Source: Pyrenophora tritici-repentis
Lineage: Eukaryota; Ascomycota; Dothideomycetes; Pleosporales; Pleosporaceae
Length of the DNA: 64,000 nucleotides
Reading direction: 5' to 3'
Assembly (NCBI RefSeq): GCF_003171515.1
Contig: NC_089394.1
Coordinates: forward strand, 682,001 to 746,000
Made by a program: the position numbers and the translations under genes
Shown: piece after piece, positions 24,026 to 34,108 of the stretch
Position numbering within the stretch: the first letter of the stretch is position 1
Layout: every line of letters begins with the position of its first letter
Notes under the pieces: generated by a model
Seen by the model: the letters and a program-made list of their open reading frames with translations, nothing else
Databases searched by the model: none
Told to the model about the DNA's origin: nothing

Positions 24026-24776
24026 GGTGAGATGCGCGTGACCAGCAGATCGACGGCGACGCTTCGATGCTGATGAAGGACGAAGAGGGGGAAAAATCCG
24101 CAGTTGAGCTGGTTGCGCGGTGATTGTCAGTTGGGTGGAGATCTTTGTCGCGGCGAAGAAAGAAAGAGGAGTCGAGTAGCCTGAGCACGCTAGACTGGCT
24201 AGCGCCGTCCTAGCCGAGCCCTGGAACTGCCCAGTTGTACTTCACTTATGCGTCCGAGTACGCATCACTCCAGGGCTTGGGACCCCCGGAAAAGGAAACA
24301 AAGACTCTGTCGAGTACAAACAGCTTATTGTCTGAACGCCGTAATATCTATAACGACTTATGCTATGCTACCATTGATGAAATCCCCTCCGGTCTATAGA
24401 GATAGACATATGCATCGCATCCTGCGTAACAATCCATAACACCCTGCTCCTGCTCATGCAAGCTATCCAAACTCTTGTCCTACTCAAACTGACGTAGTCG
24501 TACACTGTTTGCCCTACCGCAGGCATCAACAGTGACAAAGTGCAAATCTCATCCGAAAACCAAGGCTGCCGAAGCACGACGACCAACAATCAACAACCAA
24601 GGCCCCGTCCAGGATGCGCTCTGGACGAGACAAATGTGTATATAGACATTAGAACTGAATCAAAGGGCGATCGACGCTACAGAATAGATCTGATCCCCAA
24701 CGGGTGGCGGCGCCTGCGTGCTATATGCAGGTCAACCCAGACGCCTTCTATGCAGACATGAGGCCCTAATCCGGGC
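24026..24776. other. Intergenic region between KH and Gyp5-like genes
   Basis: Promoter of the KH gene and 3' flank of the Rab GAP gene. I see nothing else in it. Confidence 0.5.
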
Positions 24777-27675
24777 TTACTTCATCATCTGTGAGATGTT
24801 GTTCCATTTCTGCTTGAGTGCTTCGTGTTCCTCGTTGATCTGGTGCCATCGTTAGCTGTGCTCGATTCGTGCTAGTTGTGGACTTACCGTGGCCCATTGC
24901 ATCTTGACCGCCACCAGCTCCTTCTCCATCTCGGCCATGGACTCTTCCAGGTTGCGATTCTCATTGTGAACGACAATGTTCTTCTGCATGACTGTTTCCA
25001 TCTCACTCTTCAGTCTTGCCTCGACCTCTGCAGGCTGTGTGTCAACAATCTTTTGCAGCTCTTCAACCTTGGTCCGAAGCGCTTCGTTTTCCTCGGCAAA
25101 GTTTTCGTTCTCGACCTTGGTCTTGATCAGTTCAGAGGCGACCTGAACGTGCTCCATGTCTGACTGCTCAGTACGGTGTTCCAGCGATCGGACCTTCTGT
25201 TCCAAAGAGGTGACCTTGTCTTTGAGCCCATGTAGCTCAGTTTCACGCTCCTTCTCTATCCGTTGCTGTTCTTTCCACTCGACCGTATACTGTTTGAGCA
25301 TTTCTGGTGTAACTTTGACAGAGGTTGCATCCCTCACGAGTACGTCAGCGCGGTAAACTTCCTTGTCAACACCAGCCGTGGAACCAAAGAAGCCATTCTC
25401 AAGGATCGAGTTCGCCGAAGGAGCTTTGTCAATGTATACGTCAAACAGCCGCTCCTTGAGGAAAGTCGTGAGCGTCGACATGTCCTTCATGCCCAGCAGC
25501 GCTTCTGCGTTCTTCTGCATGAGTACAATGCCAAACTTCAAGATCGCAGACTCCAGTCCTTCGCTGAGAATCAAGTCATAGATACGCAGAACTAGCTGTA
25601 GCGGGAAGCGGTATGCGAATAGAGTGAGGAACCACTGTGTTGCATATAGTTGGGGCTTGACCTCCCTGCGGCGGAGATGGCAATAAAGGGCAGGTTCAAA
25701 GTCTTCCAAAAGACGTTCGAACTGGTAGAGATGTAGGTGGAGTCCGGCCATATCTGCGACAAACAAGTCGCGCAGGTGGTATTTGTTCATCAGCGTTACA
25801 AAAAGACTGAAAGCTTCTTCCTCTGGCATGTTGAACAGTAGAGGCATAGCAATAAAGTTCATGCCTTGAGCGTAGCCAACAGCATCATCGTACAGGGCGT
25901 AGGCTTTGCAGATGCCGAAAAGGCCGTCTTGTAGACCGGCTGCCATGACGTACTTGGAGTAACTGGTTCGCGCACCCAGGTCGCGTTTGATGACCTTTTC
26001 CAGCTTGGAGATGGCCGCCACGCTTAGCTTCCTTTCCGCAGCAATTCTTGCTTGTGTCTTGGCTGGGTCGTCGGAGGAGTCGGAGGCAACGGATGGCGAG
26101 CGCAACGGTACGTTTGTGCTTGTGGTGGTGGTGGCTGGGCTCGAATAATCGGAGTGGACAGAGGAAGAGGACGAGGCAACCGATTCTTTTCCGTTTCCAT
26201 TCGTTTGGCCGTTGCTGGCGTTGGTCGGCTTAACGCTCATTTGCTCCTTGTCCGTTCCCCGGGCTACAAGCTCCCTGTACATGCACTCGAGCTCTTCGTT
26301 TTTGCTTTGTGCCAGAACTTGCCATATGACGCCACGGATGACCTGAGGGATGCCATTTGCGATGGCACGATTGAGTTCCTCGGGACTAGTACGCGCAATA
26401 GCTGCTGGGCCCTCGTTGACAACCGACTGCCACAGATCCCAATCCACAGGCTCGGCCGAGTCTCCTGCCGGACCTGCGGCAAATCCAGACGCGGTTCCAG
26501 GAGCCAGCTTCGGGTTGATGGTGGGTTGTTTCTGGAGCGCGGGCGGGCTGCCTGGTTCGTCGTCGGACAAGCCAGTGGGACTGCCAATGCGACTACTCGA
26601 GCGCGCGTGGAGGATGGGCGGTGCCGTTGAGGGGGTGCCATCGGAGTTTGTCTCGTCGCTTAGTGTTATGCCCGCCTCCTCCCTCATGCGTAAGAACTTG
26701 AAACGGTCGCGAAGGCTACCCTGGCTCGATCGGTTATTCGTACGCATATCGCCCTCGTCATCAATTCTACTCAAGGTAAGTTCAGGATTGCTGCCAATGG
26801 TCGCGATCGAAGCTCCTGTGTGTCGCTTCTCTGCTGTTGATGTTGTAGTGGTGGATTCGGGCTTCTTGCTAGAACTGTTTCTCGATAGCCATGCAAATGG
26901 GCCTGTGAGTTTTCTTGTCGGTGCTGGCGCGGGCTTCTCCAGGGTGGCTGGTGGGGCAGGAGGTGGAGGGAATTTGACGGGTGACATTCTGCCGGAAAGG
27001 CCTTGCAGCGAGCTCGTCGAGTCCTGGGAGGCTCGTGGTGGAAGTTTCGGCCCCGAGCCAGGCGTCTTTGTGCCTTCTGTATCATCATGTCAGTTCCAGT
27101 CGAAGAAGTTTGCCAGGTTCCATGTATAGAGTGAGCATTCACAACCCTCTGTTGGCTCCAAACGGGGGGTGGTACTTGCCTCCTTCTAGCGATACATCGG
27201 TCATGTCTGATGTTACCGACACGCGATGCGCTGTGAGCAGAGGCGAATTTGCTGCCGGTGCATCGTCGCTGTGTTTCTCAGCCAGCTTCTCAACCGGCTT
27301 CTCAACCGGCTTCTCGATGACTTCAGGCTCGCTTTCCGATTCGTCTGAGTCGTCATTGCCTTCCTTGGGCACTGCGGGTACTGCAGGCTGCGGCGACGTC
27401 GGCCTGGCTTCCTGAACCGTCGACGACGATGACTCACGCTGCAGCAGCGACCGTGACCGTGACTGCGCGCGTTCGGTATGTGAGGGCTCGGATCGTGAAT
27501 CTGGGCGAGAGTTGATTTCAGGAGCGTCTTCGAAGCTGTCCTACACCGCCGCATGCCAGTTAGCAAGCTTTCACGGCAAATGCCCTCGTCTGGCAGGCTG
27601 GTATAGGGGCATGATGCGTACCCCCTCCTTCTCGGAGCTGTGTGAGCTCGTAGGCCTCTCGGGCTTGTCGTCCAT
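24777..27675 (-). CDS. Gyp5-like TBC-domain Rab GTPase-activating protein
   Basis: Four exons (27675-27622, 27540-27180, 27076-24888, 24839-24777) encode 888 residues. The second intron (27077-27179) has a GC donor (G|GCAAGT): the only nearby GT gives the wrong frame. The N-terminal about 400 residues are Ser/Pro/Glu-rich and disordered, with a VEKP repeat. The TBC domain starts at IPQVIRGVIWQVL and contains the Gln finger in YAQGMNF. The Arg finger is in IKRDLGART, spaced one residue wider than the textbook IxxDxxR. A long C-terminal coiled coil follows, with a short last exon ending in QMMK. Gyp5 family proteins stimulate GTP hydrolysis by Ypt1/Sec4-type Rabs in ER-Golgi and polarised secretion; that role is inferred from the family. 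Confidence 0.93.
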
Positions 27676-29103
27676 GTTTACAGAGGTGGGCTGGGCAGGC
27701 TATTGAGGCTTGGGGAGTAGTATTTTGAAAAAGGCAGCTGCAGTCGATGCAGTGTAACGTCTAGTTGGAGCCAGGTACAGAATAGAGATTAAAAAGCAGT
27801 ATGTTGGCAGGTTAGCGAAAAAAAGTCCGTGGCGAGGGGCGCAGCGTGCTTGTTGGGGTGCATGTGCAATTAGGAGCCGGCTGCGGGATAGACGTGGATG
27901 GTGAATTAGAGAGTGGACCCTGGTGGCCGCGGCCTGGGACTTTGGGGAAGGGAGCACTCGATGCACACTACCCTACACCCACTTCAACACCAACACTTGG
28001 CTGTCGCACACGCAACTGGGCGTGTCAGTGAGCTGATCAGGAGTCTGGGTGACGTCGGCAATTCTCAGCCGCATCAGCAATTCCACTGCCAGCTGGCCAT
28101 ATCGCCCTTTGTTGTTGTACGCGGCAAACAGCCCACCATGCGCCCGCCAAACTTAAGGTTAATCTGAAACGTGCACTAATGCGGCCACTGCCTACGCTCA
28201 CGAATCGAGGCTTACATTGACCCGACCTCACACGCGACAAGCAACCTGACACTGTAGGAGCCTGTGGAGGGGTGGTGACTCTTGAACTCTTCGAGCCGAC
28301 ACCGTCGCATTCGCGAATCTGAGACGCCGACTATCAAACCACTGGCTCCACCGCATCATAATACGAAAAAGCCCTAGGACAGGTGTGTACTGGTACAGTA
28401 CTTTTGTCAGTGTACTATTCCATCATCCTATCTCTCAACAACAGCCCTACCTACACCCCTAGTCTACCACTGTCCATGTGCTTTGTTCCTCCTTCCTATT
28501 TTGCCTTACTATTCCCCATCTATTCTTAGCGCAAACGGCCGACACGCAGTCTGGCAAGACCATAGACATTCATGCATCCCTACTCTAGCAAACGTTTGTT
28601 TTTCGCTGGCACGGAGCACTGAATGTGCTCCCTTATATCCAGGGACCAGCACGCCGGCAAACGACCCACAGCATGGCCAGAAGAATTCATGCGTACGTGG
28701 TCCCCATAAGCAAACGTTTGTTTTCCGGGGTTGTGGAAGCATGGTCCCAGGGTTCCAAGCTGTGTCAAGGTCTACCCGCAGGCCACTTCCCCGTTGGCTA
28801 AAAATAAAACCTGGCTGCCGTCCAGACTTAACATGTCTCCTATACAGAAACATTGGAACACAACCTCGATCGCCGGACTTCGGTCGCAAACATGACCGAT
28901 TAAACCGCAAGAAACACTCGAAATTTGCATTCACATGTTTTGAACTGATTGGTATGACGTCAAATACTACGAGCCGGGTATATGTACAGTACAGAGACTC
29001 TTAGTCTTCGTTCCTTTACGCGTAAGGAGTGTCCAAGCGTGCAATTACGAGGTGGGACTCGTGCACAGCATCTAGACCTTTCCTAATCTCCTTCCAATTC
29101 CTT
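27676..29103. other. Intergenic region, 1.4 kb
   Basis: Promoter of the Rab GAP gene, then the 3' flank of the AA9 gene. Frames around 28480-29000 are open on both strands but lack ATG starts and domains. A 16-bp direct repeat lies at 28587 and 28711. Confidence 0.5.
28587..28726. repeat. 16-bp direct repeat pair
   Basis: AGCAAACGTTTGTTTT occurs perfectly at 28587-28602 and 28711-28726. Each copy contains the palindrome CAAACGTTTG. Confidence 0.8.
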
Positions 29104-30138
29104 TTACTGCACACACTGAGAGTACCACTCATTCTGCTTAACACACTTAGCAGACCCCTCACAAGTCGTAGGACCCGTAAACCCCTGGCCACCACACTTC
29201 TCCCAAATCTTAGCCGTCCCAACACTTGCCTTGGGGACAGTACCAGTCGGAGCAGCAACACCGGGTGAAGGCCGAACAAGAGTAGCGAAGCCAGTAGGAG
29301 CGATGGTCGAAGCGCTGGGCAAGGTAGGACTCCCCGACGGAGCGACAGTAGAGTTGGAAGCCGGAGAACCAGAAGCCGGAATACCATCACCACCACTTCC
29401 ACCACCACTTCCCCCACCGCAAACAGCAACAGGACCCCCAGGCGCCTTATAACTCCCCACTTCGAACCCACTGTAAACATCCGGAATATAAACACTCTTA
29501 TCCTCCGCCTTGTACGCCCCTGGCAAACTAATCGTAGGTCCACAGGCCTCGCCCTTCCCACGTTTTTCACTCTTCCCACTCGCCTTACCCCCTTCAACCT
29601 TCAACTGCGCACATCCCACATAAAACTCCGCACCGCCCACCAACTGCGCATTATGCAACGCCACCATCTCACTCCTGAGCAAATACTCGCCGCTAGCTAA
29701 CCCCTCCGGCAAGCTAAACTCATGCGTATAATTCTCCCCAATCATAACCTGACTCGCCCACTTGCCCCCCACACTATCCAGTTCGTCAATCTTGAACCAT
29801 CCCGCGCCCTCACCACTTGTTTGCGAGGCATCGTCCACGGGGCCGTATAGCATGTGTGTGATGGGTCCCATGTGCACGAGAGGACTCCATTGGACTTTTA
29901 TTTTGGCGCCGGCGGGGGCGGGTAGGGTTTTCACGCCAGAGGGGGTTTTTGTGCCGCCGACGTTGCAGATGAGGGAGGGGCTGGTAAGGTCTTTGACGGG
30001 CGAGTTGTTGGGGGGTGTGCGGATGCCGATTTGGGGACCGGGGGTTGCGTTGTTGATCCAGAGTTGTTGGAGGGTTTGGTGGGCGGTGGTTAGGGGGAGG
30101 AGGAGTGTGAATGTGGCGAAGGTGGTGGGGAAGAACAT
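29104..30138 (-). CDS. AA9 lytic polysaccharide monooxygenase with CBM1
   Basis: 344 residues in one exon. The start is the ATG at 30138, followed by a signal peptide (MFFPTTFATFTLLLPLTTA) whose cleavage exposes His20, the N-terminal copper ligand. The second copper His is H89 (LVHMGP), the axial Tyr Y173 (EFYVGC), and outer-sphere His H162 (ALHNA). C58 and C176 likely form the conserved disulfide. A Gly/Ser/Thr/Pro-rich linker leads to a C-terminal CBM1 (WEKCGGQGFTGPTTC.., ending WYSQCVQ). AA9 enzymes oxidatively cleave cellulose or related glucans outside the cell. At 171 the usual Gln before the Phe-Tyr pair is Glu. The frame upstream of the chosen ATG lacks signal-peptide character. Confidence 0.95.
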   Translation of the reverse strand: MFFPTTFATFTLLLPLTTAHQTLQQLWINNATPGPQIGIRTPPNNSPVKDLTSPSLICNVGGTKTPSGVKTLPAPAGAKIKVQWSPLVHMGPITHMLYGPVDDASQTSGEGAGWFKIDELDSVGGKWASQVMIGENYTHEFSLPEGLASGEYLLRSEMVALHNAQLVGGAEFYVGCAQLKVEGGKASGKSEKRGKGEACGPTISLPGAYKAEDKSVYIPDVYSGFEVGSYKAPGGPVAVCGGGSGGGSGGDGIPASGSPASNSTVAPSGSPTLPSASTIAPTGFATLVRPSPGVAAPTGTVPKASVGTAKIWEKCGGQGFTGPTTCEGSAKCVKQNEWYSQCVQ

Positions 30139-31016
30139 TGTGGATGGGTGGGATTGAGTAGGTGGGCTATTTGTATGATAGATTTGGGTTCGTGATACCA
30201 GATCACTGAATGAATGTGTAGAATGAATGAATGGACAGATGGATGAGTATGGTATGATAGATAGGAAACACGAACGAATGTATCGTAAGGAAAATAAACT
30301 GACTTTATGAACGAATGCTAAAGAAACAAAACATCTCATACTTCCGCAGTACTTATACCAATCCAAGTCCAAGTCCACCTACGCGCCCCCCGATCTCGAA
30401 AATCAGGCTAAGCCGCCATACAATCCTTCCGTCACTGCCGTTCCCGCAGGCACGCAGGCACATGCAAGGTACTCCGGTACCTCACAGCCACTGGTGCAGC
30501 CTCGCATAGAAGTCGTATTGCGGCACAGCGACATGTTTCTATATCCAGTATAGGATCTACTAGGTATAACGGACATCACGATGTAACGCAATGCACGAGT
30601 ATGGGGGGAGGTGGAGAAATATATCCGGGTAATTGTTTCTATCGAGTTAGTGAACCCGTTATGCGCAACGGGTGCGGGCGGTAGGTGTTTCAAACACCAG
30701 TTGACGAGCGGTTCGCTGGGTGGGGATGATGGGGATTGTGAGGCGCTTCGCTGGATGCGCGAACATGGTAGGTGAACTGTCTAGGAAGTTTTAGGAAGTC
30801 GTCATGGGAGTTGGAAAAGGCTTGGATGGAAATGATTATGCAGACAATTGTATTGCAAAGAAACAGAGACTAATACTATTATTTTTTTTAAAAAAAAAGA
30901 AGATCATGTATTCTCGTCGAAGCGTTCATCATGTGGGTACAAACGTACATAAGCGCCTTGCGGGCGCGTGAAGTGGGGCTACCGTACACAACCCAAAACC
31001 ATACATCCTGGATCCC
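30139..31016. other. Intergenic region between AA9 and membrane-protein genes
   Basis: AA9 promoter and the 3' flank of the next minus-strand gene. There is an A/T homopolymer run near 30880-30900. No gene is supported. Confidence 0.5.
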
Positions 31017-31763
31017 TCAAACTATCCACCCTCTCGTGACCGTTACAAAAGCCGTAGGCGCCGCTATGCTGCGCGCCTGCTGCTGTGTGAATATTCTATC
31101 TAGGTCATTGCTCATATCGGGAAGTGCATCTCCGCTGCTACTAGGCTCAGGCGTTGGTGTTGGGCGTGGTGGGGTAGACGTCGGGCTACTGGTTTGTATG
31201 ACTGCCGTTGATATGGAGAGTGTAGCTGCGCCCTGGAAGATGTCGCCGTTGATGTAGACGTTAATTTGTGGTGTTGGGGGTGGTAGGGGTCGGGTGATGG
31301 AGAGGAAGCGTGCGCCAAATAGCATCGACGTGTACCACAATGTTATGAGGAAGAAGATTATGAAGAGTATCCATGGTATAAGCACTCGTTTTTGTGGCAT
31401 TCGGCTGCGTGGAGGAAGTGTTGTTGGGAAGTCTGGGCCGATAGATTGTGCAAAATGAGGGTGTTTTGGGTCTTGATAGTCAGGCTTGACTTGAGCTTCC
31501 TCCTCGTCTTTTGCAGGTGCCTTTAGCTCTGGATGAGGTGTCAAAGGAAGTGGCCAATGTTTGTTCGACTGATAATATGGGTTGTTCGGAGTGCCGCTCT
31601 TCGACGTAGCTACGGAGGCATGTCGGGGCGACGTGCTGGAAATGTCTTCTGAGTGAAAGGTAGAGCTGTATGTTGGAGCCGGCGAACTCATATCTCTCAG
31701 CTCAACTGAAGTCATATCCATCGAAGGCGCTCGTTGCTCAAAGTTCATATCGTAGGCTGACAT
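31017..31763 (-). CDS. Single-pass membrane protein of unknown function
   Basis: 248 residues, one exon, starting at MSAYDMNFEQRAP. The N-terminal 125 residues are polar and Ser/Pro/Thr-rich with no signal peptide. One membrane helix follows basic residues (RVLIPWILFIIFFLITLWYT, about 128-147), and then a Pro/Thr/Ser-rich C-terminal part with VYINGDIFQGAATLS. The positive charges before the helix suggest a cytosolic N-terminus (type II topology). No family is recognised. Composition and the clean ATG-to-stop frame support a real gene. Confidence 0.7.
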   Translation of the reverse strand: MSAYDMNFEQRAPSMDMTSVELRDMSSPAPTYSSTFHSEDISSTSPRHASVATSKSGTPNNPYYQSNKHWPLPLTPHPELKAPAKDEEEAQVKPDYQDPKHPHFAQSIGPDFPTTLPPRSRMPQKRVLIPWILFIIFFLITLWYTSMLFGARFLSITRPLPPPTPQINVYINGDIFQGAATLSISTAVIQTSSPTSTPPRPTPTPEPSSSGDALPDMSNDLDRIFTQQQARSIAAPTAFVTVTRGWIV

Positions 31764-32450
31764 GACTTAAAGATATCTTTTGCAATAGAGGAAAGGGCCA
31801 GCCTTTGGAAAATTATTACAAAGAAGATAATGCAAGAACTGGACTGGTGTACCGAGAGTCCGTCTAGGTACAAACCCTCAAGATAAAGGAAATGCATATG
31901 CTGGAACAGCCTAGCACAAGTGAACAAAGACCTAGTCCTGTCCATTCAGCAACGGCAAAGGTACATATGTTTCACTACAATTATTCGTTTGCACGTTTTC
32001 TTTGCATCTAGTGAAACATGTTTCTATGACAGTAGTAGTGGTGATGAACAACTCTGGAATCTCGCAGGTTTGGAATGCGCGGATGTGACAGCGAACGATT
32101 GGCGCGTCTGCGCTTTCAGGTGTAATGTGACGTCGTGGCCATTGGATGAGGATGTTTCTTACTTGAGCCACCGCCAGCGCAGCAGTGCATAATAGTTATC
32201 AAAAGCAAGAGAAAGATACAGCCTCAAACGCATGATACAAATTAGTTGAAGTCAACATACTAGGCTTGGTCTGATGTGGGAATTGAAGAGTTGTAGAGGA
32301 TGACCACTAAGAGCAACGGCTGAATAATCCAACAAACGTCATTCTGCGTTTGGCCGAGTTACCGAAACTTCGAAGCACTCACCTGTACACTTCGCCATTG
32401 CGACACCACGACCACATTTTCGTACAAAGTCCCTACAAGCTATTAGAAAA
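31764..32450. other. Divergent promoter region
   Basis: Lies between the membrane-protein gene (minus) and NFU1 (plus), so it should hold both promoters. No further gene is supported. Confidence 0.5.
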
Positions 32451-33444
32451 ATGGCCTCCAGCACACTGTCGCGTTCTGCTATGCGCAGCCTCTCCCGTAC
32501 GACGCCATCTATACGATTAGCAACACCGCGCATCGCCACAAGATGTCTACATCAACAACCATCCCCCCATTACCGCCTCTCGACTCCAACATAGACCCTC
32601 AGCACGATCATGGAGCCAAAACATAGCAGTACCCTCAGCATCAGTCACCCGGAGAACAATGTTCATCCAAACCGAGCCCACCCCAAACGCCGATGTACAT
32701 ACTCTCCCTCCCACTCTCCCACTCCGCACCGTCTAACAACCCCCCCAGGCCCTGAAATTCAACCCCAACCAACGCGTCCTCCCCGAAAACATATCATCCC
32801 CCTTCCTCGAATACCTAAACCCACGGTCCACGCTCGCCCCACCGCACCCCTCACCCCTCGCCGCCCAACTCATGAACATCGACGGCATAACCAGCGTCTT
32901 CTTCGGCGCAGACTACATCACAGTAACAAAAGACTCGTCCACACCCTGGGCGCACATCAAACCCGAAGTCTTCGCCCTCATCAATGAATACATGACATCC
33001 GGCCAACCTATTGTCAACACCGTCGCCGCAAAAGCCGGTGAGCAGGGCCAAGGCGGCCAGGAAAACGACAGTCTGGCCTACGACGAAAACGATGATGAAG
33101 TCGTTGGTATGATTAAAGAGTTACTGGAAACACGCGTTCGCCCTGCGATTCAGGAGGATGGCGGTGATATTGAGTTTCGTGGGTTTAACGATGGGCAGGT
33201 GTGGCTGAAGCTGAGGGGTGCGTGCAGGACTTGCGATTCTAGTACTGTGACGCTGAAGAATGGGATTGAGAGTATGTTGATGCATTATATTGAGGAGGTT
33301 AAAGGTGTGCAGCAAGTGCTGGATCAAGAGGAGGAGATTGCGCTTAAGGAGTTTGCAAAGTTCGAGGAGAAGTTGAGACAGCAGAAGGGGCCGGATGCTG
33401 TTGCGGGGACGGTCGGTAAGGGGAGTTTGGATTATGTAGAGTGA
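32451..33444 (+). CDS. nfu1: NFU1-type mitochondrial Fe-S scaffold protein
   Basis: The C-terminal NifU domain carries the cluster-binding CxxC in RGACRTCDSS, and the N-terminal Nfu domain begins RRTMFIQTEPTPNAD and continues after a 54-bp intron (32695-32748) with ALKFNPNQRVLP. Nfu1 passes [4Fe-4S] clusters to lipoyl synthase and respiratory enzymes in mitochondria. The presequence starts MASSTLSRSAMRSLSRTT, Arg/Ser-rich as expected. Between it and the Nfu domain the frame breaks. A 58-bp intron (32545-32602, weak donor GTCTAC, acceptor CTCAG) restores it and gives 293 residues; otherwise there is a one-base frameshift, for example in the six-C run at 32563-32568. Exons in the intron model: 32451-32544, 32603-32694, 32749-33444. 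Confidence 0.92.
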
Positions 33445-34108
33445 GTGTTAGGTGGTGTCTGCATGGGAGAGAGATTATGTGATACCAATGCAATTGTAGT
33501 TGTTGCATAATAAAAAGCGTCCACAATTGCACTTCATTTCTACCAAGTATTGGACTGTGAACTCGAGGAGGAAAGATGTGGTATAGGTAAACAAAGTGAT
33601 TAGGTATCCTTCCACTGTATAAATTACAAAACAAGAAGGAGATGGAGATGGAGTTAGAAAAGTATCGAAAAAGGTAGAGATAAGGGGAAAGATGTAGGCC
33701 CCAAGAAAACGCCACTTAATGCCCAAAAACCCTGGGTATTCTTTGGCAATAACAAAGCTCAATAAACACCATTGCAATTATGCTCTCGATCCAACCACGG
33801 CCGTCTATACATGATCGTTCATCTTTCGTTTTTCGTTTCTGTGCATCTTCGTCGTGATGCAACCGTTCCCTCGTAATCTTGTTCGTCGTCTTCGTGCATT
33901 CCCTCGTATGCAAGCGTAACAGTCATTCTGAACCAAACAGTGAGAATAGGGTAAAGGAAACACAGACAGACAGACAGTGAATCAGGACTAAAGGAGATAG
34001 GGAAAAGGAAGAGAATAGGTGTGTCGCTCAACAGGCGGGTACATGATCCAAACATTCATCATCGTTGCCTCGTCGTCGTCGTCGTCGTCATCCAATATGG
34101 TAATATCT
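33445..34108. other. Convergent intergenic region
   Basis: 3' flanks of NFU1 and the coiled-coil gene. It contains a 20-bp CGT microsatellite (listed separately) and nothing else evident. Confidence 0.5.
34070..34089. repeat. CGT trinucleotide microsatellite
   Basis: Six CGT units plus edges, just beyond the stop of the minus-strand coiled-coil gene. Confidence 0.85.

Noticed and set aside
28483..29004. Overlapping open frames on both strands
   Set aside because: The longest frames begin at TTG or GTG rather than ATG, and neither peptide resembles a protein family.
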